Shown: positions 1-8,269 of the stretch, one piece after another | How the letters are laid out: each line of letters opens with the position of its first letter | How positions within the stretch are numbered: position 1 is the stretch's first letter | Assembly (NCBI RefSeq): GCF_002382885.1 | Contig: NZ_NWVL01000046.1 | Coordinates: 1 to 64,000, forward strand | DNA length: 64,000 nucleotides | Source of the DNA: Streptomyces sp. WZ.A104 | Lineage (GTDB): Bacteria > Actinomycetota > Actinomycetes > Streptomycetales > Streptomycetaceae | Direction: 5' to 3' | Notes under the pieces: model-generated | What the model saw: the letters and a program-made list of their open reading frames with translations, nothing else | Told to the model about the DNA's origin: nothing | Database searches by the model: none | Translations under genes and position numbers: made by a program

Positions 1-285
1 CACGACCAGCGCGCGGCCCGCGAGGGCGTGGGCCCGGCGGTGGAGGTCGGCGGGGGCGGCGTCGGTCAGCCCGGCGTGCCGGGCCGGCGGGGCGCCGCGC
101 AGCCGGGCCACCTGCTCGGCGATACGGTCGCCCGCCTCGGCGAGCCCCAGCTCGTCCGTGACCGCGAGGAGCGCGGCGAGATGTCCGGCGAGCTGGATGT
201 CCAGCTCCTCCTCGCGGCTGCGGTGCGGAAAGTCCGCGCCGCCGGTCGACGTGTGGACCGAAGGGCTGCGGATCGGCTCGTACAT
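1..285 (-). CDS. Conserved unknown protein, C-terminus beyond window
   Basis: The first 95 codons of a minus-strand gene that runs off the left edge. The ATG follows a GGGAGG ribosome-binding site with six bases between. The visible protein begins MYEPIRSPSVHTS, then has an acidic stretch (EEELDIQLAGHLAALL) that should form an amphipathic helix, and then Ala/Arg-rich helical sequence. No signal peptide, membrane segment or catalytic motif is visible. I do not recognise a functional family. It is preceded by a Fur-like dyad, and the aminotransferase gene upstream is transcribed the same way, so the two could also be co-transcribed. Confidence 0.7.
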   Translation of the reverse strand, partial: MYEPIRSPSVHTSTGGADFPHRSREEELDIQLAGHLAALLAVTDELGLAEAGDRIAEQVARLRGAPPARHAGLTDAAPADLHRRAHALAGRALVV

Positions 286-322
286 GGATGGCCTCCCGGT
301 GGTGCGTAGGGACCATCCTACC

Positions 323-337
323 TTGGAATCAGTCTAA
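323..337. promoter_or_regulatory. Fur/PerR-like 7-1-7 dyad
   Basis: TTGGAATCAGTCTAA reads as two 7-base half-sites around one base (TTGGAAT / TTAGACT on opposite strands, five of seven matching). This is the architecture of Fur-family operators. It lies about 40 bases upstream of the truncated gene, in its promoter region, in locally AT-richer DNA. The regulator identity is inference; no Fur-family gene is in the window. Confidence 0.3.
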
Positions 338-367
338 AGTTGTGTGCGGTCCGGGAGGGTGATCGCG

Positions 368-1579
368 CTACGGCTGTCCGTAACCGTCCAGGAAGGTGCC
401 GATCCTGGTCACGGCGTCGGTCAGGTCCTCGGCCGTCGGCAGCGTGACGATCCGGAAGTGATCGGGCTCGGGCCAGTTGAAGCCGGTGCCCTGTACGACC
501 ATGATCTTCTCGGCCCGCAGCAGGTCCAGGACCATCTGCCGGTCGTCCTTGATCTTGTAGACCTTGGGGTCGAGCCGGGGGAAGAGGTACAGCGCCCCCT
601 TCGGCTTCACGCAGGTCACGCCGGGGATCGAGGTCAGCAGGTCGTACGCCACGTCCCGCTGCTCCAGAATCCGGCCGCCCGGCAGCACCAGGTCCTCGAT
701 GGACTGGCGCCCGCCGAGAGCGGTGGCCACGGCGTGCTGAGAGGGCATGTTGGCGCAGAGCCGCATGTTGGCGAGGATCGTCAGCCCCTCGATGTACGAG
801 GTGGCGTGCGCCTTCGGACCGCAGACGGCCAGCCACCCGGAGCGGTAGCCCGCCACCCGGTAGTTCTTCGAAAGGCCGTTGAAGGTCAGCACCATCAGGT
901 CCGGGGCCAGTGTCGCCGTCGGAGTGTGCGTCGCGCCGTCGTAGAGGATGCGGTCGTAGATCTCGTCGGAGCACACGATGAGGTTGTGCCGCCGGGCGAT
1001 CTCGGTGAGACCGCGCAGCATCTCGTCGTCGTACACCGCGCCGGTGGGGTTGTTCGGGTTGATGATCACCAGGGCCTTGGTGCGGTCGGTGATCTTCCGC
1101 TCGATGTCGGCCAGGTCCGGCATCCAGTCGGCCTGCTCGTCGCACCGGTAGTGCACGGCCGTCCCGCCCGCCAGGGAGACCGAGGCGGTCCACAGGGGAT
1201 AGTCGGGGGCCGGTACGAGCACCTCGTCGCCGTCGTCGAGCAGCGCCTGCATCGACATCTGAATCAGCTCGGAGACGCCGTTGCCGAGGTAGATGTCCTC
1301 GACATCGAGGTCGATGCCCTTGGTCTGGTAGTGCTGCATCACCGCGCGGCGCGCGGACAGCAGGCCCTTCGCGTCGCCGTAGCCGTGCGCGCCCGCGAGG
1401 TTGCGCAGGATGTCTTCCAGGATCTCCGGCGGGCACTCGAACCCGAACGCGGCGGGGTTGCCCGTGTTGAGCTTGAGGATGCGGTGACCGGCCGCTTCCA
1501 GCCGCATCGCCTCCTCCAGCACGGGGCCCCGGATCTCATAACAGACATTGGCGAGCTTCGTGGACTGGATGACCTGCAT
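368..1579 (-). CDS. PLP-dependent aminotransferase, AlaA-like
   Basis: A 403-residue class I/II aminotransferase, full length for the family. It should transfer amino groups between alanine or a related amino acid and 2-oxoglutarate in the cytoplasm. Visible fold-type I hallmarks are NPNNPTG at 174-180, SDEIY at 204-208 (the Asp pairs with the pyridine nitrogen) and FNGLSKNYRVAG, where Lys238 is the expected Schiff-base lysine. The opening MQVIQSTKLANVCYEIRGPV is typical of the AlaA/YfbQ subgroup rather than AspC. It is monocistronic or co-transcribed with the partial gene downstream. Substrate (alanine versus valine or aspartate) is inferred from subgroup resemblance only. Confidence 0.85.
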   Translation of the reverse strand: MQVIQSTKLANVCYEIRGPVLEEAMRLEAAGHRILKLNTGNPAAFGFECPPEILEDILRNLAGAHGYGDAKGLLSARRAVMQHYQTKGIDLDVEDIYLGNGVSELIQMSMQALLDDGDEVLVPAPDYPLWTASVSLAGGTAVHYRCDEQADWMPDLADIERKITDRTKALVIINPNNPTGAVYDDEMLRGLTEIARRHNLIVCSDEIYDRILYDGATHTPTATLAPDLMVLTFNGLSKNYRVAGYRSGWLAVCGPKAHATSYIEGLTILANMRLCANMPSQHAVATALGGRQSIEDLVLPGGRILEQRDVAYDLLTSIPGVTCVKPKGALYLFPRLDPKVYKIKDDRQMVLDLLRAEKIMVVQGTGFNWPEPDHFRIVTLPTAEDLTDAVTRIGTFLDGYGQP

Positions 1580-1829
1580 GTCCGCGAGCTTACGGCCGCG
1601 TTTCGCGCGGTGCGCGGGGATTGCTCCGGCCGTACGCCCTCAGGGGCGCCGCGCGGCCCCGGTCCGTCTTCCATCGCTATGCCCGCCACCGCTCCGGGCC
1701 GTGGGATCGCCCGGTCGCGGCGGGGTCGCGGCTTGGAATGGGGCGTGGGCGGCCGGGGCGGGTGAGATGCGCCACGCGGGTCCCGCGGCCCCCGGGGCGG
1801 GCGGGCCCCGGCCGGGCGGCCGGAGGGGG

Positions 1830-2651
1830 TCACTCCGGCAGCCGGGTCCCCTCCGGGAGCCGTACGCCGAAGTCGTCCGCCAGGACGCGCAGTGCCTCGG
1901 CCCCGTCCTTCAGCTGCCGCTCCTCGACCGTGCCGTCGTCGGCTGTCTCCACCAGGGCGAGCCCCGACAGCGCCAGGTGCGAGCCGGGCCGGGTGCGGTT
2001 CGCGTACACCGCCTGGCGGAACGGTGAGCGCGGGTGCGTCGCGATGTGCCAGTTGATCACCTCGTAGTCCGGCGCCTCGAACGGCTCCAGGGTGAACGCG
2101 TACTGCGCCTCCCAGAAGCCGTCCTTCTCCGCCTGGAGCTCCCACATGGGCAGCGGGCCGTCGTGCGGGGCGTGGACCAGCCGGTGGTGGCGCGGGGCGA
2201 CGGACAGCTCGGCGCCCTCCACCAGCTCGATCGGCTCCAGCAGGGCCCCGACCACGCCGAAGCCGACGTCCGCCAGATACGGCCGCGGCTCACCGGGCAC
2301 GTCCACCCGCATCAGCATGTGGGTGCGGGGCCGGATGTCGCCCGGCGCGGCGCCCAGCAGCACCCGGGCGGTCAGCGGCGTCACACCGAAGCCGATCCGC
2401 TTCAGTACGGCGGAGAAGAGGGTGTTGTGCTCGTAGCAGTACCCGCCGCGCTCGCTGCGGACCAGCTTCGCCTCCAGGTCGTCGAGCGCCAGCGAGGGCG
2501 CTGAGCCGAGCACGGGCTCCAGGTTCTCGAAGGGGATGCCCAGCAGATGGGCGTGGTGCAGGGACCGCAGTACTTCCGGAGTGGGACGGAGATCCCCGGG
2601 CTCACCGGTCCAGCCGATGCGGGCGAGGTAGGCGTCGAGGTCGAGTGTCAT
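1830..2651 (-). CDS. Arylamine N-acetyltransferase
   Basis: A 273-residue cytoplasmic NAT enzyme that moves acetyl (or another short acyl) from CoA to aromatic amines or hydrazines. The Cys-His-Asp triad is visible: Cys72 in RGGYCYEHN, His111 in PRTHMLMRV and Asp128 in YLADVGFG. The spacing and length match bacterial NATs. I start at MTLDLDAYLARIGW rather than an in-frame ATG 18 codons earlier, because the extra residues are Arg/Pro-rich and outside the family fold. In actinomycetes NATs act in xenobiotic detoxification or amide formation; nothing nearby indicates a substrate. It stands alone on the minus strand. Confidence 0.9.
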   Translation of the reverse strand: MTLDLDAYLARIGWTGEPGDLRPTPEVLRSLHHAHLLGIPFENLEPVLGSAPSLALDDLEAKLVRSERGGYCYEHNTLFSAVLKRIGFGVTPLTARVLLGAAPGDIRPRTHMLMRVDVPGEPRPYLADVGFGVVGALLEPIELVEGAELSVAPRHHRLVHAPHDGPLPMWELQAEKDGFWEAQYAFTLEPFEAPDYEVINWHIATHPRSPFRQAVYANRTRPGSHLALSGLALVETADDGTVEERQLKDGAEALRVLADDFGVRLPEGTRLPE

Positions 2652-2751
2652 GGGTCGACCGTACGCAGCCGGGGCGGTGCGGCACCTCGGCCCGCGGACC
2701 GACACACGCCCGGCCGCGGGGACCGGGACCTCGGGCCGGGAGGCTGGGCCA

Positions 2752-2777
2752 GGACGTTGGGCCGGGACGTTGGGCCG
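2752..2777. repeat. Two 13-bp tandem copies of GGACGTTGGGCCG
   Basis: Two perfect adjacent copies lie in the 254-base divergent spacer between the N-acetyltransferase and the next plus-strand gene. They could be a paired binding site or simple slippage; the spacer shows no other clear element. Confidence 0.5.
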
Positions 2778-2905
2778 GACCCGGGCGCCGGGAGCCCCGG
2801 CGGTTCCGTCGCCCGGCGGGCGGCGTTCCGGGGCCTGTCGCGCGGCGGGCTCAGATCTTGCTCAACTCCGGTGCGGACCGGACCCGCCCGGGGAACGGTC
2901 GTTTC

Positions 2906-3235
2906 ATGAGCCTGTTCCGCAAGCCCCAGCCCCTCGCCGTACACGTCCTCCGCGACGCCCCCGATGTCGTCACCGCGCTCCGCCGTGCGCTGGAGACCGC
3001 GACGGAGGCCGAGCGGCCCGGCCTGGAACGCGCCCTCGCCCTGGCCGAGGACGCGGCCGAGCGTCCGGACGAGGAGCTGCGCGGCCGCTGGGTGCGACGG
3101 CGGCTGACCGAGGCCGGGCACGAGGGGCCTGCCGACTCCGTCGAGGCCATCAAGATCCTGCGCCGGGCCGAACCGGGGCTCACCCTGCTCCAGGCCGTGA
3201 CGTACGCGAAGGAGGCCGCGGCGGCGAAGGTCTGA
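2906..3235 (+). CDS. Small conserved unknown protein (109 aa)
   Basis: It begins MSLFRKPQPLAVHVLRDAPD and is predicted to be largely helical (ALRRALETATEAERPGLERALALAEDAAE), ending in a compact Leu/Ala-rich segment (AVTYAKEAAAAKV). Residues 55-100 read like a small helical bundle (RWVRRRLTEAGHEGPADSVEAIKIL). There is no signal peptide, membrane segment or metal motif. No strong ribosome-binding site precedes the ATG. It ends 11 bases before the convergent oxidoreductase gene. I do not recognise the family. Codon use is typical of the neighbourhood, which supports a real gene. Confidence 0.65.
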   Translation: MSLFRKPQPLAVHVLRDAPDVVTALRRALETATEAERPGLERALALAEDAAERPDEELRGRWVRRRLTEAGHEGPADSVEAIKILRRAEPGLTLLQAVTYAKEAAAAKV

Positions 3236-3246
3236 CCCGGCGGCCG

Positions 3247-4065
3247 TCAGACCCCGTTCACCGCGCCGGCCGCCGCGATCAGCAACGCCGTGTCCACGCC
3301 CTGCTCCCGGGCCGTACGCAGCAGCGCCGCGTCGCCCGCCGCCACCACAGCCGGGCTGGTCGCGTCCTCGGGCGGCACGTCCTCGCCGAACAGGGCGGTG
3401 TGCGGGGCCATCGCCGTGAGCCAGCCCGCCAGCAGCGCGCCGAACTCCTTCCGGTCGATCCCCGCGTTCTCCACCAGCGCGAACGCGTGCCGGGCCCCGG
3501 CGAACATCGCGGTCATCGCGCTGAGCAGGGCCACGTCGTGCAGTGCGGCGGCCCCGGGGTCGCCGCCGACGAACCGGGCGTCCGTCGGTACGGTCAGCGT
3601 CTCGCGATGGGAGTCGAAGACCTCCTGCGAACCGCTGTAGAAGACGTAGGCGCCGGACTGCGGCACGCCGACCATCGGGGGCACGGCCATGATCCCGCCG
3701 TCCAGGAAGCGCGCGCCGCACCCCTCGGCCCAGGTCGCACGGGCGCGCGACTCGCCCGGGGTGGAGGTGGTGAGGTCGACCAGGTCCTTGCCCGTGAGGT
3801 CCGCGTCGGCCAGCGCCTCACGGACCGAGGCGTCGTCCATGAGGCAGGCGACGACGAGCGGGCTCGCGGCCACCGCCTCGGCCGCCGTGGCGGCCACCCG
3901 CGCGCCCGCGGCGGCGAGTTCGGCGGTCCGGCCGGGGCTGCGGTTCCAGACGGTCAGGGGGTGGCCGGCGGCGAGCCAGGTACGGGCGAACGCGGCGCCC
4001 ATCGAGCCGAGGCCGAGCAGGGTGAGAGGGGCGGGAGAGGCGGAAGCAGTGGTGTTGTCAGGCAT
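3247..4065 (-). CDS. NAD(P)-binding oxidoreductase, imine reductase / 3-hydroxyisobutyrate dehydrogenase-like
   Basis: A 272-residue enzyme of the 6-phosphogluconate-dehydrogenase-like superfamily. The Rossmann fingerprint GLGSMG is at 18-23, followed by VWNRSPGRTAEL, where Asn-Arg-Ser replaces the acidic residue at the end of beta-2 and favours NADP. The middle DGGIMAVPPMVGVPQSGAYVFYSG matches imine-reductase-type proteins, which lack the catalytic Lys of hydroxyisobutyrate dehydrogenases. The protein is slightly shorter than usual (about 290). I use the inner ATG; no Shine-Dalgarno sequence precedes it and a weak TAGTCG lies eight bases upstream, so the mRNA may be leaderless. The divergent HxlR gene probably controls it. 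Confidence 0.8.
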   Translation of the reverse strand: MPDNTTASASPAPLTLLGLGSMGAAFARTWLAAGHPLTVWNRSPGRTAELAAAGARVAATAAEAVAASPLVVACLMDDASVREALADADLTGKDLVDLTTSTPGESRARATWAEGCGARFLDGGIMAVPPMVGVPQSGAYVFYSGSQEVFDSHRETLTVPTDARFVGGDPGAAALHDVALLSAMTAMFAGARHAFALVENAGIDRKEFGALLAGWLTAMAPHTALFGEDVPPEDATSPAVVAAGDAALLRTAREQGVDTALLIAAAGAVNGV

Positions 4066-4101
4066 GCCGACTAGGCTGGCCGAAGGCGCCGGGGGCAACA
4101 A

Positions 4102-4127
4102 GTACGCACTTCCGAGTGGGTGGTTAC
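4102..4127. promoter_or_regulatory. Candidate HxlR operator in divergent promoter
   Basis: GTAC, then CACT-TCCG-AGTG, then GGTTAC form an imperfect dyad midway between the divergent oxidoreductase and HxlR genes. HxlR-family operators are commonly GTAC/ACTT-type inverted repeats, so this fits autoregulation and control of the reductase. Assignment rests on position and symmetry only. Confidence 0.45.
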
Positions 4128-4163
4128 CTCGCGGTGAGCGACCAGGTGGCGGAGGGGTGGAGG

Positions 4164-4589
4164 ATGCGGATCGTACGGAGGCCGGGGGCTTTCGTCTGCG
4201 GGATCGACGCGGCGATGGACGTGATCGGCGGCAAGTGGAAGGTGCTCATCCTGTGGGCGCTGAACGAGAAGACGTGCCGCTTCGGCGAGTTGCGCCGGGC
4301 CGTGCCCGGGGTGACCGAGAAGGTGCTCAGCTCCCAGCTCAGGGAGCTGGAGGACGACGGCATCGTGCACCGAGAGGTGTTCGCTGAAGTGCCCCCGCGC
4401 GTGGAGTATTCGCTCACGCCGCTGGGCTTCTCGCTGAACGCGGCGCTGGAACCGCTGGGTGAGTGGGGGCGCGACCACATCCACCGCGGGGGGGACGAGG
4501 GCACGGACACGGCCACAGCCGCAGCAACGGTCACGGCCACAGCGACAGCCACGGTCACAGCCACGGTCACGGCCGCTGCCTCGGCCTAG
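4164..4589 (+). CDS. HxlR-family winged-helix regulator
   Basis: A 141-residue DNA-binding repressor or activator. The HxlR winged helix spans about 10-100: conserved Cys12 ahead of IGGKWKVLILWAL, recognition helix LSSQLRELEDDGIVHR and wing VPPRVEYSLTPLG. The start is ATG 4164, because GGAGGGG lies just upstream and the candidate operator would overlap the reading frame if GTG 4116 were used. HxlR proteins often sense aldehydes, quinones or oxidants; Cys12 or Cys38 could be sensory. The last 30 residues are a Thr-Ala/Val run encoded by a CAC-GGY-CAC microsatellite, unusual for the family. It is divergent from the imine-reductase-like gene, its likely target. Confidence 0.88.
   Translation: MRIVRRPGAFVCGIDAAMDVIGGKWKVLILWALNEKTCRFGELRRAVPGVTEKVLSSQLRELEDDGIVHREVFAEVPPRVEYSLTPLGFSLNAALEPLGEWGRDHIHRGGDEGTDTATAAATVTATATATVTATVTAAASA
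4501..4580 (+). repeat. Degenerate CACGGTCACAGC microsatellite in HxlR 3' end
   Basis: About 80 bases of imperfect 6- and 12-base units (cacggY/cacagc) encode an alternating Thr-Ala and Thr-Val tail. The repeat ends just before the stop codon. Confidence 0.7.
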
Positions 4590-4697
4590 GCTTCGGCCGG
4601 AATCGCCCCCTTGTGATGCCCCGACATCTGCGCCAGCATGCGCATGTCAAAAGCCGGAAGATCTCCGGCCCTTGGCATCACTGGAGGGGACCCCCAC

Positions 4698-5564
4698 ATG
4701 AACAAGCCTCTCGTCGGTGCGTTTCTCGCCGCCCTGCTCCTGGGGGCGGGTGTCGCGCCCGCCGTCGCAGCCGAACCCGCACCGCGGACACAGGTCCGGG
4801 AAGACGTGCCCCAGGCGGGCCCCGGCCCGAAGGCCGTGACCTTCGCCGGGACCGTCGCGCTCAGCAACTGTTCGGGCTCCGTGGTCCGTTCGCCGGACTC
4901 CGCCCCCACGGACCCCGCCCTCGTGCTCTCCAACGGGCACTGCATGGAGTCCGGCTTCCCGGGTCCCGGCGAGGTCGTCGTCGACCAGCCGTCCTCCCGG
5001 ACGTTCACCCTGCTCAACGCCTCGGGCAGAGGTGTCGGCACCCTGAGGGCGAGCAAGATCGCGTACGGCACCATGACCGACACCGATCTCTCGCTCTACG
5101 AACTCACCAGCACCTACCGGCAGATCGCGGACCGCTACGGCATCCGGGCGCTGGAGCTGGAGACCGCCCACCCGGTGGCGGGCACCGCCATCACGGTCGC
5201 CTCCGGCTGCTGGAGGCGCACCTACAGCTGCGACATCGACGGCTTCGTCCACCGGCTCAAGGAGGGCCGGTGGACCTGGAAGGACTCGGTCCGCTACACC
5301 CCGGAGTGCCGGACCATCGGCGGTACGTCCGGCTCGCCGGTGATCGACGACGCCACCGGCAAGGTGGTCGCCGTCAACAACACCGGTAACGAGAGCGGCC
5401 GGGAGTGCACGGTCAACAACCCGTGCGAGGTCGACGAGCACGGCGAGGTGACCGTCCGCGAGGGCATCAACTACGCGCAGCAGACGTACAACATGGTCCC
5501 GTGCATCGGCACCGGCAACAAGATCGACCTGGACCGCGCGGGCTGTGCGCTGCCCAAGCCGTAG
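4698..5564 (+). CDS. Secreted trypsin-like serine protease
   Basis: A 288-residue chymotrypsin-fold (S1/V8-like) peptidase. Residues 1-25 are a Sec signal peptide ending AVAAEP. The triad is visible: His81 in LSNGHCM, Asp130 in MTDTDLSLYEL (Asp128 is the alternative) and Ser211 in GGTSGSP. Six or more cysteines (58, 82, 171, 178, 204, 237, 243) suggest disulphides, consistent with export. The start ATG follows CTGGAGGGGACC; an in-frame ATG 20 codons earlier would bury the signal peptide. It is an extracellular hydrolase of unknown specificity. It sits alone between the HxlR gene and a convergent TetR gene. Confidence 0.88.
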   Translation: MNKPLVGAFLAALLLGAGVAPAVAAEPAPRTQVREDVPQAGPGPKAVTFAGTVALSNCSGSVVRSPDSAPTDPALVLSNGHCMESGFPGPGEVVVDQPSSRTFTLLNASGRGVGTLRASKIAYGTMTDTDLSLYELTSTYRQIADRYGIRALELETAHPVAGTAITVASGCWRRTYSCDIDGFVHRLKEGRWTWKDSVRYTPECRTIGGTSGSPVIDDATGKVVAVNNTGNESGRECTVNNPCEVDEHGEVTVREGINYAQQTYNMVPCIGTGNKIDLDRAGCALPKP

Positions 5565-5628
5565 CGGTAGGCCGTAGCCCTGGTCGTACGTGCGTGATCC
5601 CGGGCGCGCCGGGCGGGCCCGGCCACCC

Positions 5629-6459
5629 TCAGGGTCGCCGGGCGCGCGCCGCCTCGATCCCGTCCAGCAGCACCCCGAGCCCCGCCCGGAACGTCTCCCG
5701 AGCCTCCCGCTCCGGATACGGCACCGCCTCCGTGCCCTCCTCCAGGCCCGGGTCCGGATACGGCTCCACCGCCCCCTCCGCCTCCAGGCGGCTCACGGCG
5801 GGAAAGCGCTCCGCGAAGTCGGGGACCAGCTCCGTCAGCGCCGCCGAGCGCGCCGCCCACCACTCCGCGTCGGAGCTCCCGGTGGCCGCCGCGGCCAGCC
5901 GGGCATCGGCCACCGTCTGCGCCGAGCCCCGGACGAACGGGAACAGGGTCCCCACCAGTCGCCGTACCGCCCCGGCCGTCAGCCCCGTCGCCCGCAACAG
6001 GGTGATCAGCGTGTCCAGGCCCGCGTACTCGTGCGGCCCCAGCACCGGCCGCGCCTGCGAGACCTGGAGCACCCAGGGATGGCGGACGTAGAACTCCAGG
6101 AGGTCTCCCGCCCAGACGGTCAGCGCCGCCCGCCAGCCGTCGTCCGACTCCTCCGGCTCCGGGTAGTGGGACGGGAGTTCGGCGTGCACCGAGTCGTACA
6201 TCAGGTCCACCAGCTCGCTCTTGCCGGGGACGTACGTGTAGAGCGCCATCGCCGTGCGCCCGAGGCGGTCGCCGACCGCGCGCATCGACAGGGCCCCCAT
6301 CCCCTCCTCGTCCGCGAGCGCGACGGCGGCCGCCACGATCGCGTCCACGCTCAGCCGGGGCTTCGGCCCCGGGCCGCCGCGCGTCGGCTGCGGGGCGGCC
6401 GCGCGCCACAGGAGGGAGAGGGAACTGCGGGGGTCGCCCTGCCCCGCGAAGACCACCAC
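5629..6459 (-). CDS. TetR/AcrR-family repressor
   Basis: A 276-residue TetR protein. The HTH is at about 40-85 (IVAAAVALADEEGMGALSMRAVGDRLGRTAMALYTYV), followed by an all-helical ligand domain resembling TetR_C (WVLQVSQARPVLGPHEYAGLD). I choose GTG 6459 because it has a perfect AAGGAG site six bases upstream. The more distal ATG 6504 has none and lies inside an operator-like repeat. Two copies of TTACGTCGTRA flank the promoter, one overlapping the ribosome-binding site, so autorepression is likely. The gene lies 129 bases after the D-aminoacylase gene on the same strand. A target gene is not obvious. Confidence 0.88.
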   Translation of the reverse strand: MVVFAGQGDPRSSLSLLWRAAAPQPTRGGPGPKPRLSVDAIVAAAVALADEEGMGALSMRAVGDRLGRTAMALYTYVPGKSELVDLMYDSVHAELPSHYPEPEESDDGWRAALTVWAGDLLEFYVRHPWVLQVSQARPVLGPHEYAGLDTLITLLRATGLTAGAVRRLVGTLFPFVRGSAQTVADARLAAAATGSSDAEWWAARSAALTELVPDFAERFPAVSRLEAEGAVEPYPDPGLEEGTEAVPYPEREARETFRAGLGVLLDGIEAARARRP

Positions 6460-6469
6460 GTGCGACTCC

Positions 6470-6514
6470 TTACGTCGTGAAGCAACACCCGACGGATAAC
6501 TCATTACGTCGTAA
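6470..6514. promoter_or_regulatory. Paired TetR operator sites
   Basis: TTACGTCGTGA (6470-6480) and TTACGTCGTAA (6504-6514) are near-perfect palindromes 34 bases apart. They bracket the promoter of the TetR gene, the first overlapping its Shine-Dalgarno. This is the usual autoregulatory arrangement. Confidence 0.65.
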
Positions 6515-6588
6515 GGTATCAGTGGGGAGGGGGCGCGCCGTCCTGGGACGGGAGCTGCCGCCCGCCGACTCCGGGTGAGGGGGCGCGG

Positions 6589-8214
6589 TCAGGTCACTGT
6601 CGCCCCCGCGCCCCGGACCGCCCGCCCCGCCAGCACCGACGTCCGCTTGCCGTCCTCGATGACGAACCGGCCGTCGACCAGTACGTGCGGGATGCCCACC
6701 GGCAGCGTGCGCGGCTCCTCGAAGGTCGAGCCCGCCGCCACGGTCTCCGGGTCGAAGAGCACCAGGTCCGCGCGGTAGCCCTCGCGCACCAGGCCCCGGT
6801 CCGCGAGCCGCAGGCGGGCGGCCGGGCGCGAGGTCAGATGGGCGACGCACTCCTCCAGTGAGAGGATGCCCAACTCCCGCGCGTACCGCCCCAGATACTG
6901 CGGGAACGTGCCGTACGCGCGTGGGTGCGGCTTGTCGCCCTGGAGGATGCCGTCGCTGCCGCCGGTGTGCACCGGGTGGCCCATGATCTGCCGGACGTTC
7001 TCCTCGTGGCCCACGTGCTGGAGGATCGTCGTCCCGAGCCGGTCCTCGGTGAGCAGCCGCCGCGCGGTCACCCAGGGCTCCTCGCCCCGCAGCGCCGCCG
7101 ACTCCGTGACCGTACGGCCCACGTACTCGCCGAGATGCGGGGCGCCGACGCCGGAGATCTCGATGGTGTCCCACTCGATCGGCACACCGTGGCAGCCGTC
7201 CGAGCCCAGTACTTCGAGGTGGTGGCGGATCCTCTCCGCGCTCTCCGCGTCCGCGAGCCGCGTCAGGACCGACTCCGGGCCGCCCTCGCTCGCCCAGCTC
7301 GGCAGCATCGCCACGAGCGTGGTGCAGCCCGGGGTGTACGGGTAGGTGTCGAGCGAGATGTCGGCCCCGGCGGCGACCGCGCCGTCGAGCAGGGCGAGGA
7401 GGTCGGGAGCCTTGCCCTTGTTGACGCCGAAGTTCATGGTGGCGTGGGCGAGATGGAGCGCGCAGCCCGCGTCGTGCGCCAGCCGCACCATCTCCTCGTA
7501 CGCCTCCAGCGCGCCCGCCCCATAGCTGCGGTGGTGCGGGCAGTAGTAGCCGCCGTGGCGTGCCACCACCCGGCACAGCTCGGTGAGTTCGGCGTCGTCC
7601 GCGTACATCCCCGGCGTGTAGGTCAGACCGGAGGACATGCCGACCGCGCCCTCGCGCATGCCCTGGTCCACCAGCTCCCGCATCCGGGTCAGTTCGGCGC
7701 CGGTGGCCGGGCGGTCGTCCCAGCCGACCGCGTACATCCGGACCGTGCCCTGCGGGATGAGGTAGGCGGCGTTCACCGCGATGCCCTGGCCGCCGAAGTT
7801 GCGGTCCAGGCGGTCCAGATAGCCGCCGACCGTACGCCAGTCGAAGTCGATGTCGGAGCCGTCGCCGTTCCAGCCGGTGATGGAGCGGCGGACCTCGGCG
7901 AGCGTACGGTCGTCGACGGGGGCGTACGACAGGCCGTCCTGGCCCAGCACTTCGAGGGTGACGCCCTGTGCCGCCTTCGCGCTGTGGTCAGGGTCGCGCA
8001 GCAGCGCCAGGTCGCTGTGGGCGTGCATGTCGATGAAGCCGGGGGCGAGGGCGAGCCCGTGCGCGTCGAGTACCCGGGTGGCGGTGGGGCGAGGGCCGGG
8101 GGAGCCCTCGCGGTGGATCTCGGCTATCCGGCCGCCGTCGAGGGCCACATCGGCGCGGTACGAGGGGGCGCCGGTGCCGTCGACGACGAGCGCGTCACGC
8201 AGGACCAGGTCCAT
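6589..8214 (-). CDS. N-acyl-D-amino-acid deacylase (D-aminoacylase)
   Basis: A 541-residue amidohydrolase-superfamily enzyme that hydrolyses N-acyl-D-amino acids to free D-amino acids. The metal-site signature GFIDMHAHSD is at 59-68 (His64, His66). Further ligands are in YYCPHHRSYG and LHLAHATMNFG, and the catalytic Asp region is HTGGSDGILQGDKPHPRAYGTF, a block diagnostic of D-aminoacylases. Length matches the family (about 480-540). It follows the PLP-dependent deaminase by 55 bases on the same strand, so the pair would turn acylated D-amino acids into 2-oxo acids. The IclR-type operator upstream of the deaminase would then control both genes. Confidence 0.9.
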   Translation of the reverse strand: MDLVLRDALVVDGTGAPSYRADVALDGGRIAEIHREGSPGPRPTATRVLDAHGLALAPGFIDMHAHSDLALLRDPDHSAKAAQGVTLEVLGQDGLSYAPVDDRTLAEVRRSITGWNGDGSDIDFDWRTVGGYLDRLDRNFGGQGIAVNAAYLIPQGTVRMYAVGWDDRPATGAELTRMRELVDQGMREGAVGMSSGLTYTPGMYADDAELTELCRVVARHGGYYCPHHRSYGAGALEAYEEMVRLAHDAGCALHLAHATMNFGVNKGKAPDLLALLDGAVAAGADISLDTYPYTPGCTTLVAMLPSWASEGGPESVLTRLADAESAERIRHHLEVLGSDGCHGVPIEWDTIEISGVGAPHLGEYVGRTVTESAALRGEEPWVTARRLLTEDRLGTTILQHVGHEENVRQIMGHPVHTGGSDGILQGDKPHPRAYGTFPQYLGRYARELGILSLEECVAHLTSRPAARLRLADRGLVREGYRADLVLFDPETVAAGSTFEEPRTLPVGIPHVLVDGRFVIEDGKRTSVLAGRAVRGAGATVT

Positions 8215-8269
8215 GGGTCACCTTTCGGGTGCGTTGTCTCTTCGCGTACCGCTCAGAAGCGCCTACGGC

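Noticed and set aside
4116..4163. Upstream GTG starts for the HxlR gene
   Set aside because: They have no ribosome-binding site and overlap the candidate operator; ATG 4164 has GGAGGGG.
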